The position numbers were made by a program, and so were the translations under genes. A model generated the notes under the pieces. The model was given only the letters and a program-made list of their open reading frames with translations, was not told where the DNA came from and ran no database searches. Shown here in pieces: positions 16,558 to 24,868 of a stretch of 64,000 nucleotides of DNA (positions are counted from its first letter, which is position 1; every line of letters begins with the position of its first letter). This DNA comes from JARYGU01 sp033795365 (GTDB taxonomy: Bacteria > Pseudomonadota > Alphaproteobacteria > Rhizobiales > Rhizobiaceae), in contig JARYGU010000003.1 in the NCBI GenBank assembly GCA_033795365.1, positions 1 through 64,000 of the forward strand. Reading direction: 5' to 3'.

Positions 16558-17334
16558 ATGCAGGCCGACGACGACCCGCTCTATCGCGATCCGGAGCTTG
16601 CCGATTTCTATGATCTCGAAAACGGCTGGGCGGCGGATCTCGAATTCTGCCGGACGCTGGCGAAAGACGCGCGCTCGGTGCTCGATCTCGGCTGCGGCAC
16701 GGGGGAACTCGCGGTGGCGCTCGCCGAGGGTCGCGATGTCGTCGGGGTGGACCCGGCCCGCGCAATGCTCGACATCGCCCGCGGCAAGCCGGCAGGCCGC
16801 GGCGTGGATTGGGTCGAAGCCGACGCCCGCACCGTCCAGCTCGCCCGCCGCTTCGACCTCATCCTTCTCACCGGCCATGCCTTCCAGGTATTCCTTACCG
16901 GCGAGGACCGGCGCGCGGTGCTTCAAACCATCGCGGCGCATCTCGCGCCCGGCGGACGCTTCATCCTCGACACGCGCAACCCGCAAGCCCAGGAATGGCT
17001 GGAATGGGTGCCGGGCGCTTCCGACCGGCTGATCGAGCACCCCCGCTTCGGTACCGTGAAAGCCTGGAACGACATGACCCACGATCCCGCCACCGGCATC
17101 GTGACCTACGAGACGGTCTACGAGATCACGACCTCGGGAAAGCGCCTCTCCGCAAGTGCCCGCATCGCCTTTCCGGAGAAAGCGGAGCTGGAGGCACTGA
17201 TCACGGAGGCCGGGCTCACCATAGAACGCTGGATGGGCGACTGGCAGGGCAACGACTTTACCGAGGATGCGAGGGAGATGATTCCGGTGGGCGGAAGGCA
17301 AGGATTAGGTAACTTCGAGTTCGATTCCCCGTAG
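16558..17334 (+). CDS. class I SAM-dependent methyltransferase
   Basis: A 258-residue protein. Motif I is VLDLGCGTGELAVALAEG (about residues 41-58), then GVDPARAML and WVEADART, followed by a hydrophobic motif (FDLILLTGHAFQVFL) and LAPGGRFILDTRNP. These are the usual Rossmann methyltransferase steps; the acceptor is not readable. ATG 16558 follows AAGGAG by 7 bases, which decides the start. The last ten residues (GLGNFEFDSP) look like an added tail; they border a low-GC segment that may be inserted. Confidence 0.88.
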   Translation: MQADDDPLYRDPELADFYDLENGWAADLEFCRTLAKDARSVLDLGCGTGELAVALAEGRDVVGVDPARAMLDIARGKPAGRGVDWVEADARTVQLARRFDLILLTGHAFQVFLTGEDRRAVLQTIAAHLAPGGRFILDTRNPQAQEWLEWVPGASDRLIEHPRFGTVKAWNDMTHDPATGIVTYETVYEITTSGKRLSASARIAFPEKAELEALITEAGLTIERWMGDWQGNDFTEDAREMIPVGGRQGLGNFEFDSP

Positions 17335-17369
17335 TGACGTATCTCCGCGATGAAGATCGACAGTGCTCT

Positions 17370-17993
17370 TTAACGCTTGAACTGAGGCATCAATTTACCA
17401 ATATCGATGCTACCCCAACATTGCTTTGTAAGGTGGCTGCCATTTGGCGGAAAAGCACCGTGGATAATCTTGATGCCCCGGCTTTGCAGTAAATTGGCGG
17501 CTGGCACAAAGTCTTTATCAGCAGAAACCAATATTCCTGCATCGTAGCCGTTTGACCATGCGAAGCTCACAAGGTCAGTAACGATATGAGCATCGATGCC
17601 TTTTTCTTCTGTCCCGCGCATGTCATGGCCGCAACTCTGACACCTCTGCACCTCGGAATGGCAGTCGGGGCACTTTGGAAAGCTACGTTTCCGCTGGCGT
17701 TCCAGCATCACCGTATGGACGCCGGGCATTTTGTCTAACGTGTTTGAAAACCAGTTCTTTAGTTTGGTATCCGCGCTCTTTGTCCCATCATAGGAGCCGT
17801 AGACATGCATCGCTTCGTATACGCAAGAAGTTCCCAGAAGGGATTGCGCGCCTTGTGTTAGAAGCGCCGGGATTTTCGTCCAGTCGGCTCTGAACGTACT
17901 ATCCAAGTTTTTCAAGGTCAGGCTAAAGTTCCAGAAATCTATGAAAATACGAATTCGGACAGGCGATGTTGGCGCAGCAATTACGGTATTCAT
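17370..17993 (-). CDS. NYN/PIN-like nuclease with inserted zinc ribbon
   Basis: A 207-residue NYN-domain protein. The acidic motifs of the PIN-like fold are visible: RIFIDFWNFS near residue 17, KGIDAHIVTDL in the second half, then ILVSADKDFVPA. Between them is a CxxC-x6-CxxC zinc ribbon (CPDCHSEVQRCQSC). Such proteins are probably metal-dependent RNases. Base composition is visibly less GC-rich than that of its neighbours, and the gene lies just downstream of the 3' end of tRNA-Gln, so it was probably acquired. ATG 17993 was chosen because the domain starts about 12 residues later; the frame is open upstream to 18131. Confidence 0.8.
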   Translation of the reverse strand: MNTVIAAPTSPVRIRIFIDFWNFSLTLKNLDSTFRADWTKIPALLTQGAQSLLGTSCVYEAMHVYGSYDGTKSADTKLKNWFSNTLDKMPGVHTVMLERQRKRSFPKCPDCHSEVQRCQSCGHDMRGTEEKGIDAHIVTDLVSFAWSNGYDAGILVSADKDFVPAANLLQSRGIKIIHGAFPPNGSHLTKQCWGSIDIGKLMPQFKR

Positions 17994-18229
17994 CAAGCCC
18001 CAAAATGAAAACGGGGACGCGCAATTGCATCCCCGGGATATTGATGCACGGTCAACCTGATCCCGAATGGCGGGGGTATCACGTGGGGTTTTAATGATGC
18101 CGTTTATAGATAGTTTCTTCGTCAACGTCAATCAATAAGTGCCAAATGGAATACCCCACTCCATATGGATAGTGCTCATCACTGCACACCGATGTGTCGT
18201 AAATTTCTGTTTTAACTTAACAAAAAGCA

Positions 18230-18304
18230 TGGCTGGGGCGCCTGGATTCGAACCAGGGAATGGCGGTACCAAAAACCGCTGCCTTACCGCTTGGCTACGC
18301 CCCA
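18230..18304 (-). tRNA. tRNA-Gln (anticodon TTG)
   Basis: A 75-base cloverleaf on the minus strand. The acceptor TGGGGCG pairs with CGCCCCA, with an encoded CCA end at 18230-18232. The anticodon stem GCGGT/ACCGC holds the loop TTTTGGT, giving TTG. The T-arm is CTGGTTCGAATCCAG. The low-GC NYN gene lies beyond its 3' end. Confidence 0.97.
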
Positions 18305-18574
18305 ACGCGGCAACGGGCGGATCGCCCGGCAAGCCGGAGCCTGATAGCAAAGGCCGGGCTGACGGACAATGCCTAAGTTTATGCGCGATCACGAATTTTG
18401 TAGGGGTTCGCCTCCGCGGGCGGCGCGCACCGACGGCAGCGTCGGCCGAAAAGCGATTCCGATTTTCCGGCCGATGCGCTAGGGTCAAAACGCAATTCCG
18501 GACGGAAAGCCGTTTCACGCTTTTCCCGGAATTGCTTCCGGTCCGGCCTCCGCCGGACGAGCCAAGGAGACGTC

Positions 18575-18871
18575 ATGCCCCAGTACCGTGCCCGCCCGCC
18601 GGCAAAGCCCACCGTGCTTCTGGACGACGAGGTGGTTCGCGTCACCCGCTGGGACTTTGCGCCGGGCGCGGATACCGGCCATCATGTGCACGGGCTCGGC
18701 TATGTGGTGGTGCCGATGACCGACTGCGATTTCCTGATCGAGGAGGATGGCGGCGAGCGGCGCGTGTTGACGCCTGCGGGTGCGGTCTACCGGCGCGAAG
18801 CCGGCGTTGCCCATAATGTCGTCAATGGCGGCGACAAGCCGATGAGCTTCATAGAGATCGAGTACAAGTGA
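18575..18871 (+). CDS. cupin domain protein
   Basis: A 98-residue single cupin barrel. Histidines at HHVHG (about residue 36-40) and AHNV (about 79) with an intervening E (FLIEED) correspond to the usual metal ligands. AAGGAG lies 6 bases before the ATG. Its stop codon overlaps the GTG start of the MBL-fold gene, so it is the first of a coupled three-gene operon (cupin, metallo-hydrolase, DCC thiol protein). The ligand is unknown. Confidence 0.85.
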   Translation: MPQYRARPPAKPTVLLDDEVVRVTRWDFAPGADTGHHVHGLGYVVVPMTDCDFLIEEDGGERRVLTPAGAVYRREAGVAHNVVNGGDKPMSFIEIEYK

Positions 18872-19812
18872 CGAAATCCTCAACGAGAACGCCGGCCTTC
18901 GACCTCGATTTCCAGCCTGCCCATGGCGAGGCGGTGCCGGTTGCAGGCAATGTCCAGCGCATCACCGTCAACAATCCCGGCCCCTTCACCTTCCACGGCA
19001 CCAACAGCTATATCGTCGGCGACCGCTCGGTCGCGGTCATCGATCCGGGACCGGAGGACGAGGCGCATTTCCGCGCGCTGATGGCGGCGCTCAAGGGCCG
19101 CGAGGTCACGCATATCGCCGTCAGCCACACGCATCGCGACCACTCGCCGCTCGCCCGGCGGCTGAAGGCGGAGACCGGCGCCATCGTCGTCGCCGAAGGG
19201 CGGCATCGGGCGGCGCGCGCGCTGCACGAGGGCGAGGTCAACCCCTTCGCCGAAAGCTCCGACACCGATTTCATGCCCGATATCGCGCTTCGTCACGGCG
19301 ACAGGGTGGAAGGCGACGGCTGGGCGCTGACGGCGCTCCTGACGCCCGGGCATACCGCGAACCACGCCGCATTTGCGCTCGAAGGGACAGGCGACATGAA
19401 CGGCATCCTCTTTTCCGCCGATCACGTCATGGCCTGGGCGACGACCATCGTCGCGCCGCCGGACGGCTCGATGGCGGATTATATGGCCTCGCTCGAGATG
19501 CTGCTTGCGCGCGACGACCGGCTCTACCTGCCGGGCCACGGCGGCCCCGTGCGCGAGCCGGCCTCGTTCCTGCGCGGGCTGCGCACGCACCGGCGCATGC
19601 GCGAGCGCGCGGTCAGCGAGCGCATCCGCGCCGGCGACCGGCTGATTCCGGACATGGTCCAGGCGATCTACCGCGATACCGATCCGCGGCTGCATGGCGC
19701 GGCCGCCCTTTCGGTGCTCGCCCATCTCGAGGACCTGGTGGAACAGGGCCGCGTCCAAACGGACGGACCGGTCTCGCTCGGTGCGCGCTATTTCCCCGCA
19801 GGCGGCGGATGA
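18868..19812 (+). CDS. MBL-fold metallo-hydrolase (LACTB2-like)
   Basis: A 314-residue metallo-beta-lactamase fold protein. The zinc motif HTHRDH is at residues 87-92. Further ligands are in TPGHTANHAAF and FSADHVM, and a late LYLPGHGGPV. The C-terminal helical part has RRMRERAV, as in the LACTB2/ribonuclease-like branch. It starts with GTG overlapping the cupin stop (GTGA) and ends overlapping the next start (ATGA). The natural substrate is not known. Confidence 0.9.
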   Translation: MTKSSTRTPAFDLDFQPAHGEAVPVAGNVQRITVNNPGPFTFHGTNSYIVGDRSVAVIDPGPEDEAHFRALMAALKGREVTHIAVSHTHRDHSPLARRLKAETGAIVVAEGRHRAARALHEGEVNPFAESSDTDFMPDIALRHGDRVEGDGWALTALLTPGHTANHAAFALEGTGDMNGILFSADHVMAWATTIVAPPDGSMADYMASLEMLLARDDRLYLPGHGGPVREPASFLRGLRTHRRMRERAVSERIRAGDRLIPDMVQAIYRDTDPRLHGAAALSVLAHLEDLVEQGRVQTDGPVSLGARYFPAGGG

Positions 19813-20258
19813 CGGCGCCGCGCAGCTATCGCAGCGATCCCCGCGTTCCGGCCTTTCCGGACGACCGCCCGCTGATCGTCTTCGACGGGGAGTGCGGCTT
19901 CTGCTCCCGCTGGGTCCGATTCCTCCTGAAGCACGACCGGGCCGGCCGCATCCGGTTCGCCAGCGCGCAGTCGGCGCTCGGCACCGCACTTCTCGTGCAT
20001 TACGGCTATCAGTCCGACGATTACGAGACGGCGATCCTGATCGCGGACGGGAAAGCCTGGTTCAAGTCCGACGGGGCGCTGCGCGCCGTCGCCCTCCTCG
20101 GGCTGCCTTGGCTGCCGGCGCGGCTGCTGCTCGCCGTTCCCAAGCGACTGCGCGACCGCGCCTACGACATCGTCGCCCGCAACCGGATGCGCATCGCAGG
20201 CCGGCTCGAACGCTGCTTCGTGCCGACGCCGCAGGAGCGGGACCGCTTCCTTTCCTGA
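19809..20258 (+). CDS. DCC family thiol-disulfide oxidoreductase (DUF393)
   Basis: A 149-residue thioredoxin-like protein with the family motif FDGECGFC, cysteines at C29 and C32. Typical features follow: RFASAQSALG, and ALLGLPWLPARLLL near the middle. DCC proteins are thought to act in thiol redox chemistry. The start overlaps the stop of the MBL-fold gene by four bases, so this is the third gene of the operon. Confidence 0.88.
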   Translation: MTAPRSYRSDPRVPAFPDDRPLIVFDGECGFCSRWVRFLLKHDRAGRIRFASAQSALGTALLVHYGYQSDDYETAILIADGKAWFKSDGALRAVALLGLPWLPARLLLAVPKRLRDRAYDIVARNRMRIAGRLERCFVPTPQERDRFLS

Positions 20259-20266
20259 CGGCCGCA

Positions 20267-20375
20267 TCAATCGTGCGAACCGTGCGGCTGCCGCAGGATG
20301 CGCCGTTCGGGTCTGGCGCGGGGCCAGGATCAGGATGCGGACGATGTCCATCCATAACGCAAGGATCGTGTTCAT
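20267..20375 (-). pseudogene. possible frameshifted small ORF
   Basis: An ATG at 20375 with a strong AAGGAGAAG ribosome binding site opens MNTILALWMDIVRILILAP. Shifting by one base then gives a plausible ending (ERRILRQPHGSHD) with a stop at 20267. Without the shift, the frame runs antisense deep into the DCC gene, which is unlikely. Its position divergent from the LysR gene suggests a regulated small protein that has been broken, or simply chance. Confidence 0.3.
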
Positions 20376-20465
20376 GGCTCTTCTCCTTCGCCAGCCATTT
20401 CACGCCGCTTGCGCTTGCCGTTCAAACGAGCTTATCGTCCGGTTCGAATGACTTGAGGTTATGCG

Positions 20466-21374
20466 ATGAAACGCGGACGGCTGCCGCTGACGGCGCTGAG
20501 GAGTTTCGAGGCCGCCGGACGTCTCGGCAGCTTCACGCTGGCGGCGCAGGAGCTTTTCGTCTCGCAAGCCGCGATCAGCCGCCAGATCCGCGAGCTGGAG
20601 GCCCTGCTCGGCCGCCCGCTTTTCGAGCGCCAGCACAGGAAGGTGCGGCTGACGGAAGCCGGAAGCCGGCTTCTCGAGGTGCTCGTGCAATCCTTCGACA
20701 GGATCGATGCGGGGCTTTCCGATGTGATCGGCGATCCGGCGACGCATGCGGTGAGGGTCAGCGTCGAGCCTTCCTTCGCCGCCTGCTGGCTGGTGCCGAA
20801 CCTTGCCCGCTTTCGCGCGCTCAGGCCGGACATCGACGTGGCGATCGATACGGAATCCCGGCTCATCGACTTCCGCAGCCATGAGGCCGAACTGGCGATC
20901 CGCTTCAGCATCGCGGCAAGCGCTTGGCCGCGCACGCAGGCGCACCATCTTCACGACGTGCGCATGTCTCCGGTCCTGTCGCCTGCGCTCGCCGAAAAGG
21001 GTCCGCCGCTCGCTTCACCCGGCGACCTTGCCGCTCACATGCTGCTGCACGAGGAGAACCGCGACGTCTGGAGCCGGTGGTTTTCGGCAACCGGCATCGA
21101 AGCGCGCACCGGCGCAGACAGGGGGCCGATCTTCGCCGACGGGGCGCTGGCGCAGCAGGCGGCGGTGCGCGGCCACGGCGTGGCACTGGCCGACATGCTG
21201 CTTGCGGCGGACGATCTTGCCGCGGGCCGGTTGGTGCAGCCCTTCGCGCTTTCGATCGATCACGGGGCCTATTGGCTGGTGGCGCGCGACTTCAAGCGGC
21301 TGAGCGAACCGGCAGGCGCCTTCGCATCCTGGATCACCGGCGCGTTTACGGACCGTCTCCGCAATGCGGAATGA
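20466..21374 (+). CDS. LysR family transcriptional regulator (GcvA-like)
   Basis: A 302-residue LysR protein. The helix-turn-helix covers residues 6-65 with FTLAAQELFVSQAAISRQI and LEALLGRPLFER, followed by the periplasmic-binding-like effector domain (for example VRVSVEPSFAACWLVPNLARF). The opening LPLTALRSFEAAGRLGSF is typical of the GcvA group. The only divergent neighbour is a possible broken small ORF, so the target is unclear. Confidence 0.92.
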   Translation: MKRGRLPLTALRSFEAAGRLGSFTLAAQELFVSQAAISRQIRELEALLGRPLFERQHRKVRLTEAGSRLLEVLVQSFDRIDAGLSDVIGDPATHAVRVSVEPSFAACWLVPNLARFRALRPDIDVAIDTESRLIDFRSHEAELAIRFSIAASAWPRTQAHHLHDVRMSPVLSPALAEKGPPLASPGDLAAHMLLHEENRDVWSRWFSATGIEARTGADRGPIFADGALAQQAAVRGHGVALADMLLAADDLAAGRLVQPFALSIDHGAYWLVARDFKRLSEPAGAFASWITGAFTDRLRNAE

Positions 21375-21389
21375 TCCTGGCCCGGCGCG

Positions 21390-22301
21390 TCAGTCGCCGG
21401 CGATCCCGAGCAGTTCGGCGTCGAGGGCCTTCAGATACCGTTCGGCGAAGGCGTCGCTAATGCCCAGGTCGTGCTGGCCGTAGCGGGAGGCGACGCGCAT
21501 GTCGACGAGCGTCGTCTCGGCCTCTTCGCGAAGACGGATCACCAGATCGAAGCGGAAGCCGAAGACCAGCGAGCGCCATTCGCCCTGGAGCAGCACGTCG
21601 CTCGCCTCGCCGGCGCGCGGAGGCTCGAATTCCAGCGCCGGCCGGTCGAGCGGGATCGGGACCTGGTCGAGCGCATTGCCGGCCGGGCTTTGCGCCTGCG
21701 GGTCGATGACGAGATCCTCCAGGTCGGCCGCGACGTTCTCCAAGCCCTCTTCCCCGGTGATTTCGATGCCGTTTTCCTCGGCCACCTTGCGCACGCCCTG
21801 ATAGACCCGGTCGAGGGCGCCTTCGTAACGCCGGCCGGTAAGGCCCGGATAGGCGGCAAGCTGAACCTGGCGGTCGGCCGCGGTGACGATCGGGGAGCGC
21901 GGCAGCCAGTCCTGCGCGGCGGCCGGCTGAACCAGCCATGGCGGGGGCGCTGCCGTATCCGTCGTCACGTCGTAGATCGCCGGCCGCCAGAGATAGCCAT
22001 AGGCCGCGAAGGCGGCGGCCCCGAGCGGCAGAAGCGACAGCAGAAGCGCCACGAAGGATGCTTTTCCGCCCTTCGCCCCCACCTGCCAGAGCCTTTGAAG
22101 CCCGATCGCCGCCAGCACCACCGCGATCGCGGCAAGCAGGGTCGCAAAGCCGGCGAATGTCAGGAAATGCGGCGTCGTCAGCGGACCGAAGCGATGCGCC
22201 AGCGCGGCGGCAAGGAACAGGGCGAAAGCAAAGAGCGCGAAGCGGCGCGACCAATGCGCCGCATGGGAATAGGGCCGTTCATACTGGATGATCACCGCCA
22301 T
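21390..22301 (-). CDS. DUF1499 domain membrane protein
   Basis: A 303-residue protein. The first about 125 residues hold three transmembrane helices (after RRFALFAFALFLAAALAH, then AAIAVVLAAIGL and FVALLLSLLPLGAAAFAAYGYL). The rest is the DUF1499 domain, starting near IYDVTTDTAAPPPW and containing FGFRFDLVIRLREE and VDMRVASRYGQHDLG. The family is widespread in alphaproteobacteria and uncharacterised. It is convergent with the LysR gene; nothing shows a link. Confidence 0.82.
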   Translation of the reverse strand: MAVIIQYERPYSHAAHWSRRFALFAFALFLAAALAHRFGPLTTPHFLTFAGFATLLAAIAVVLAAIGLQRLWQVGAKGGKASFVALLLSLLPLGAAAFAAYGYLWRPAIYDVTTDTAAPPPWLVQPAAAQDWLPRSPIVTAADRQVQLAAYPGLTGRRYEGALDRVYQGVRKVAEENGIEITGEEGLENVAADLEDLVIDPQAQSPAGNALDQVPIPLDRPALEFEPPRAGEASDVLLQGEWRSLVFGFRFDLVIRLREEAETTLVDMRVASRYGQHDLGISDAFAERYLKALDAELLGIAGD

Positions 22302-22536
22302 CCGATCCTCGCATTCAAAGTCATCGACCGCCCGACGTGCGGGCGCTGCAAAGCAGACAACAGGCCGGGGTCAAGGTCAACCGTGCTTGCGGAAAGTCCA
22401 GGCGGCGGGAACAGGAACGGGGTCTCATGCGTTCGACATGCCTGCCGGTGCGCCGGCCTGGTATTTCAGCAATGCCGCAAAAATGCCATTCTCGTTAACG
22501 AGTTTTCCGCTTTGGGGGTTTGAAAGGAGCATGATC

Positions 22537-22914
22537 ATGGTGGCGACCACGACGGCCGCAGAAGCACGCACGACCGCAGCAGGCGAATCCAGCCTTCCTC
22601 TCGAGCTCATCGAACTCGAACTCTCGCTCGACGGTTTCGCCGCCGAGAAGGACGGCTTTGCAGAAGCGGTGCGCGATGCGGCCGGGAAGGTGGGCGGCGA
22701 CTTCCTTTTCGAGCTTCCCGCATCCGGGCTTGCGGAAAACTGCCAGAAGATCGCGGCACTGCGGATTCCCGATATCGAGGGCAAGGATCTGAAGATCGTC
22801 TTCGCACTTCTCGACGAGACCGGCTCGGCGATCCGCGTCGAGGACCCCAGCGAAAAGACCGAGGGACTGCGGCGTTTCGCCGACGCTTTCGTCGATGTAC
22901 TGGAACATATCTGA
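22537..22914 (+). CDS. hypothetical protein (125 aa)
   Basis: A soluble acidic protein starting MVATTTAAEARTTAAG with a core SLPLELIELELSLDGF and KDLKIVFALLDETGSAI. I do not recognise a family. AAAGGAG sits 7 bases before the ATG at 22537; the ATG at 22531 would be too close to it, so the second ATG was chosen. It stands alone between DUF1499 and a MITE-like repeat. Codon use fits the neighbours. Confidence 0.65.
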   Translation: MVATTTAAEARTTAAGESSLPLELIELELSLDGFAAEKDGFAEAVRDAAGKVGGDFLFELPASGLAENCQKIAALRIPDIEGKDLKIVFALLDETGSAIRVEDPSEKTEGLRRFADAFVDVLEHI

Positions 22915-22941
22915 GACACTTGCCGACAAGCGTATCCCGGC

Positions 22942-23211
22942 CTTATACCAAATTTCGATGATAGGAACCTATAGGATGGCTTATGGCTGGTCTCTGGCTA
23001 GGCGCGGTGCGCAGGGCGATGCTCGCGCATCGGCCAAGCATCGCAACAACGCCAGAGCCCAGCCATAAGCCACCTTCGGCCGGCTTCTCGCGCTTTCTGG
23101 CGTCGTCGAGGCCCTTGACCGATGCACAAGCATCGCTCTGCGGGCCTCTCCTAGCCAGAAAACGCGATCGAGCCGATCCTATAGGTCCCTATCATCGAAA
23201 TTTGGTATAAG
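22942..23211. mobile_element. MITE-like element with about 37-bp terminal inverted repeats
   Basis: The left end, CTTATACCAAATTTCGATGA and onward to 22976, is the reverse complement of 23175-23211 with a single difference (A versus G in the ATAGG-ACC stretch). The interior also contains smaller inverted repeats (GGCTTATGGCTGG near 22978 against CCAGCCATAAGCC near 23060). No transposase is encoded, and the 75-codon frame inside is not credible. I saw no second copy in the window and no clear target duplication. Confidence 0.75.
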
Positions 23212-23253
23212 TAGTATATCATACTCAACTTTTTTGCCGGGAGGCAACCGAAA

Positions 23254-23529
23254 ATGATGGCGCCGAAACTGATCGCGGTCGTCGCAACCGCTCTTCTTCT
23301 CACGGCCTGCCAGACGATGACGCCGGAGGAGCGGCGTGCGGCGGACGAGGACAAATGCGCCTCCTACGGCTTCCGCCGCGGCACCGACGCCTTCGCCACC
23401 TGCCTGCAGCGCATCGATCTCGACCGTCGCGCCGAATCGCGCAGCCTGCGCTACAGCAGCTATGACGCGTGGGGCTGGGACCGCCCCGTCTACGTCGTCA
23501 GACCGGTGGTCGTCCGCCCGCGGGACTAA
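23254..23529 (+). CDS. small lipoprotein (91 aa), unknown
   Basis: Begins MMAPKLIAVVATALLLTACQT, a lipoprotein signal with the cysteine at residue 19. The mature part includes EERRAADEDKCASYGFRRGT and FATCLQRIDLDRRAE, a two-cysteine pattern found in many small rhizobial lipoproteins, and ends in a basic V/R-rich tail. GGGAGG precedes the first ATG. The MITE-like element ends 43 bases upstream and may contribute or separate its promoter. Confidence 0.75.
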   Translation: MMAPKLIAVVATALLLTACQTMTPEERRAADEDKCASYGFRRGTDAFATCLQRIDLDRRAESRSLRYSSYDAWGWDRPVYVVRPVVVRPRD

Positions 23530-23736
23530 TCGCGTAAGAACATATTGCAAGAGGGGATCGGAAGGCACATTTGCCATGATCTTCGGATATGCCGGCATCT
23601 CGCTTGCTGCTTTCTAAGACATAAGCGCCGCGCCTGAAGCATTTCCGTTTTCTCCGTGCAGTTCCTGACGGAAACCGCTGCGCACCTTTCGCGGTACGCG
23701 ACATCGGGATCTTCCCCTTATTTCGAGGGCGTTCCG

Positions 23737-23847
23737 CCCCTCACCCCAGCCCTCTCTCCACAGGCGGGGAGAGGGGATCGTCGGCGTTGCGGCCCTCTTT
23801 CCTTCTCCCCGCCTACGGGGAGAAGGTGCCGGCAGGCGGATGAGGGG
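23737..23847. repeat. rhizobial intergenic palindromic repeat, copy 1
   Basis: The block begins CCCCTCACCCCAGCCCTCTC and ends GGCAGGCGGATGAGGGG. It contains two hairpins built on GGGGAGA-type arms. It is closely related to 32047-32162 and matches the look of the large CTCATCC-GCC-GGCA family of repeats spread through Rhizobiaceae genomes. It lies in a 366-base gap (23530-23895) that holds no other gene I can support. Confidence 0.75.
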
Positions 23848-23895
23848 AAAATCCGATTACTGCCAGGCACCGTGCCCACTTGTGCGCGATATGTA

Positions 23896-24324
23896 TTAGG
23901 AAACGACCTTCTGGAGATTGTCCAGGATCGCGCTCCATCCCTGCCTGTGGCCGTCCCTTGCCTGCTCGCTCCGGAATTTCACATGTCTCAGCGTGATTTC
24001 GGTCGTGCCTGCATCCACCTCGGCAAGATCGATGGTCACCACGCTGTCGTCGAGCGAATAGGGCGACTCCCAGGTGAAGGCGAGACGCGAATGCGGCTCG
24101 ATCTCGAGATAGGTGCCGGCGTGCGGGATTTCCTTCTCGACCGTCACCATGACGATGGAAAAGCGCCCGCCCTTCACCGGGTCGTTCGTGACTTTCGACG
24201 GCTCTGTGCCGCCGGAAGGCGGGCCCATGAACTTTGCCAGCATCGCGGGCTGGAGCCAGGCGTCGAAGACTTTTTCGCGCGGTGCCGCGATCGTGCGGTT
24301 CACTGTCAGTTCAAGCTCATTCAT
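23896..24324 (-). CDS. SRPBCC/AHSA1 family protein
   Basis: A 142-residue START/SRPBCC-fold protein. It opens with LTVNRTIAAPREKVFDAWLQP, the typical first strand and helix of AHSA1-like domains, then GGRFSIVMVT, HSRLAFTWESP and GWSAILDNLQKVV. Such proteins bind hydrophobic ligands. The ATG at 24324 overlaps the last codons of the ArsR-type gene by 8 bases, so the two are translationally coupled; this ArsR-SRPBCC pairing is common in bacteria. Confidence 0.9.
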   Translation of the reverse strand: MNELELTVNRTIAAPREKVFDAWLQPAMLAKFMGPPSGGTEPSKVTNDPVKGGRFSIVMVTVEKEIPHAGTYLEIEPHSRLAFTWESPYSLDDSVVTIDLAEVDAGTTEITLRHVKFRSEQARDGHRQGWSAILDNLQKVVS

Positions 24325-24652
24325 CTCTTTCGTCCTTTGAAACGAGTGCATTTTCCAGCGCCGAAAGGCGCAACTCCCAAATGGACTTCAGTTGTGCGAA
24401 CCAGCTCTCAGTCAGCCTCAGCGGTTCGAGTTCCGCAGCGATGAAATGCTCGCGACCCAAAGTCCGGCGGGTGACGAGCCCTGCCTCCTCCAGCACCTTG
24501 ATATGCTTGGAGACGGAATTCAGGGACATATCGAAATGAGCGGCGAGCGCGGTCACTCTCAGCGCTCCCTCCTGAACAAGAAGCGTCAAGATTTTTCGCC
24601 GCGTGGTGTCGCCAGCGGCCTTCAGAATGTGTGACAGGGCATCTTCGTCCAT
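24317..24652 (-). CDS. ArsR family transcriptional regulator
   Basis: A 111-residue winged-helix regulator with KAAGDTTRRKILTLLVQEG and the recognition helix in FDMSLNSVSKHIKVLEEAG. There are no cysteines for metal sensing, as in the ArsR partners of SRPBCC genes. It should repress its own two-gene operon: a long inverted repeat lies just upstream (24654-24713). Confidence 0.9.
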   Translation of the reverse strand: MDEDALSHILKAAGDTTRRKILTLLVQEGALRVTALAAHFDMSLNSVSKHIKVLEEAGLVTRRTLGREHFIAAELEPLRLTESWFAQLKSIWELRLSALENALVSKDERDE

Positions 24653-24653
24653 T

Positions 24654-24713
24654 TATTCACCCTAATGGTTGAATATATAAGTTCCGATCAATAGTCAACC
24701 ATATGGGTGAATA
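24654..24713 (-). promoter_or_regulatory. long inverted repeat, probable ArsR operator
   Basis: TATTCACCCTAATGGTTGA at 24654-24672 faces TCAACCATATGGGTGAATA at 24695-24713; 18 of 19 positions pair. The AT-rich 22-base spacer would hold the -10 region. The left arm touches the start codon of the regulator gene at 24652. Confidence 0.8.
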
Positions 24714-24868
24714 TTTGCAATCCCAATCGGATGCTCGCTGGCGGCAGTGCTGTGGAATGATGAAAATGATCAGGAGGACGGGCGCCGCACCCGTGTCCGT
24801 GGCTGGCAAAGGGTGCGGCTACGGTGCGCCCCTGGTTCCCTGCCGCCTGCCGGCAGATTGTTCTCGTC

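Noticed and set aside
22983..23210. 75-codon frame inside the MITE-like element
   Set aside because: It runs through both an internal inverted repeat and a terminal repeat and has no ribosome binding site.
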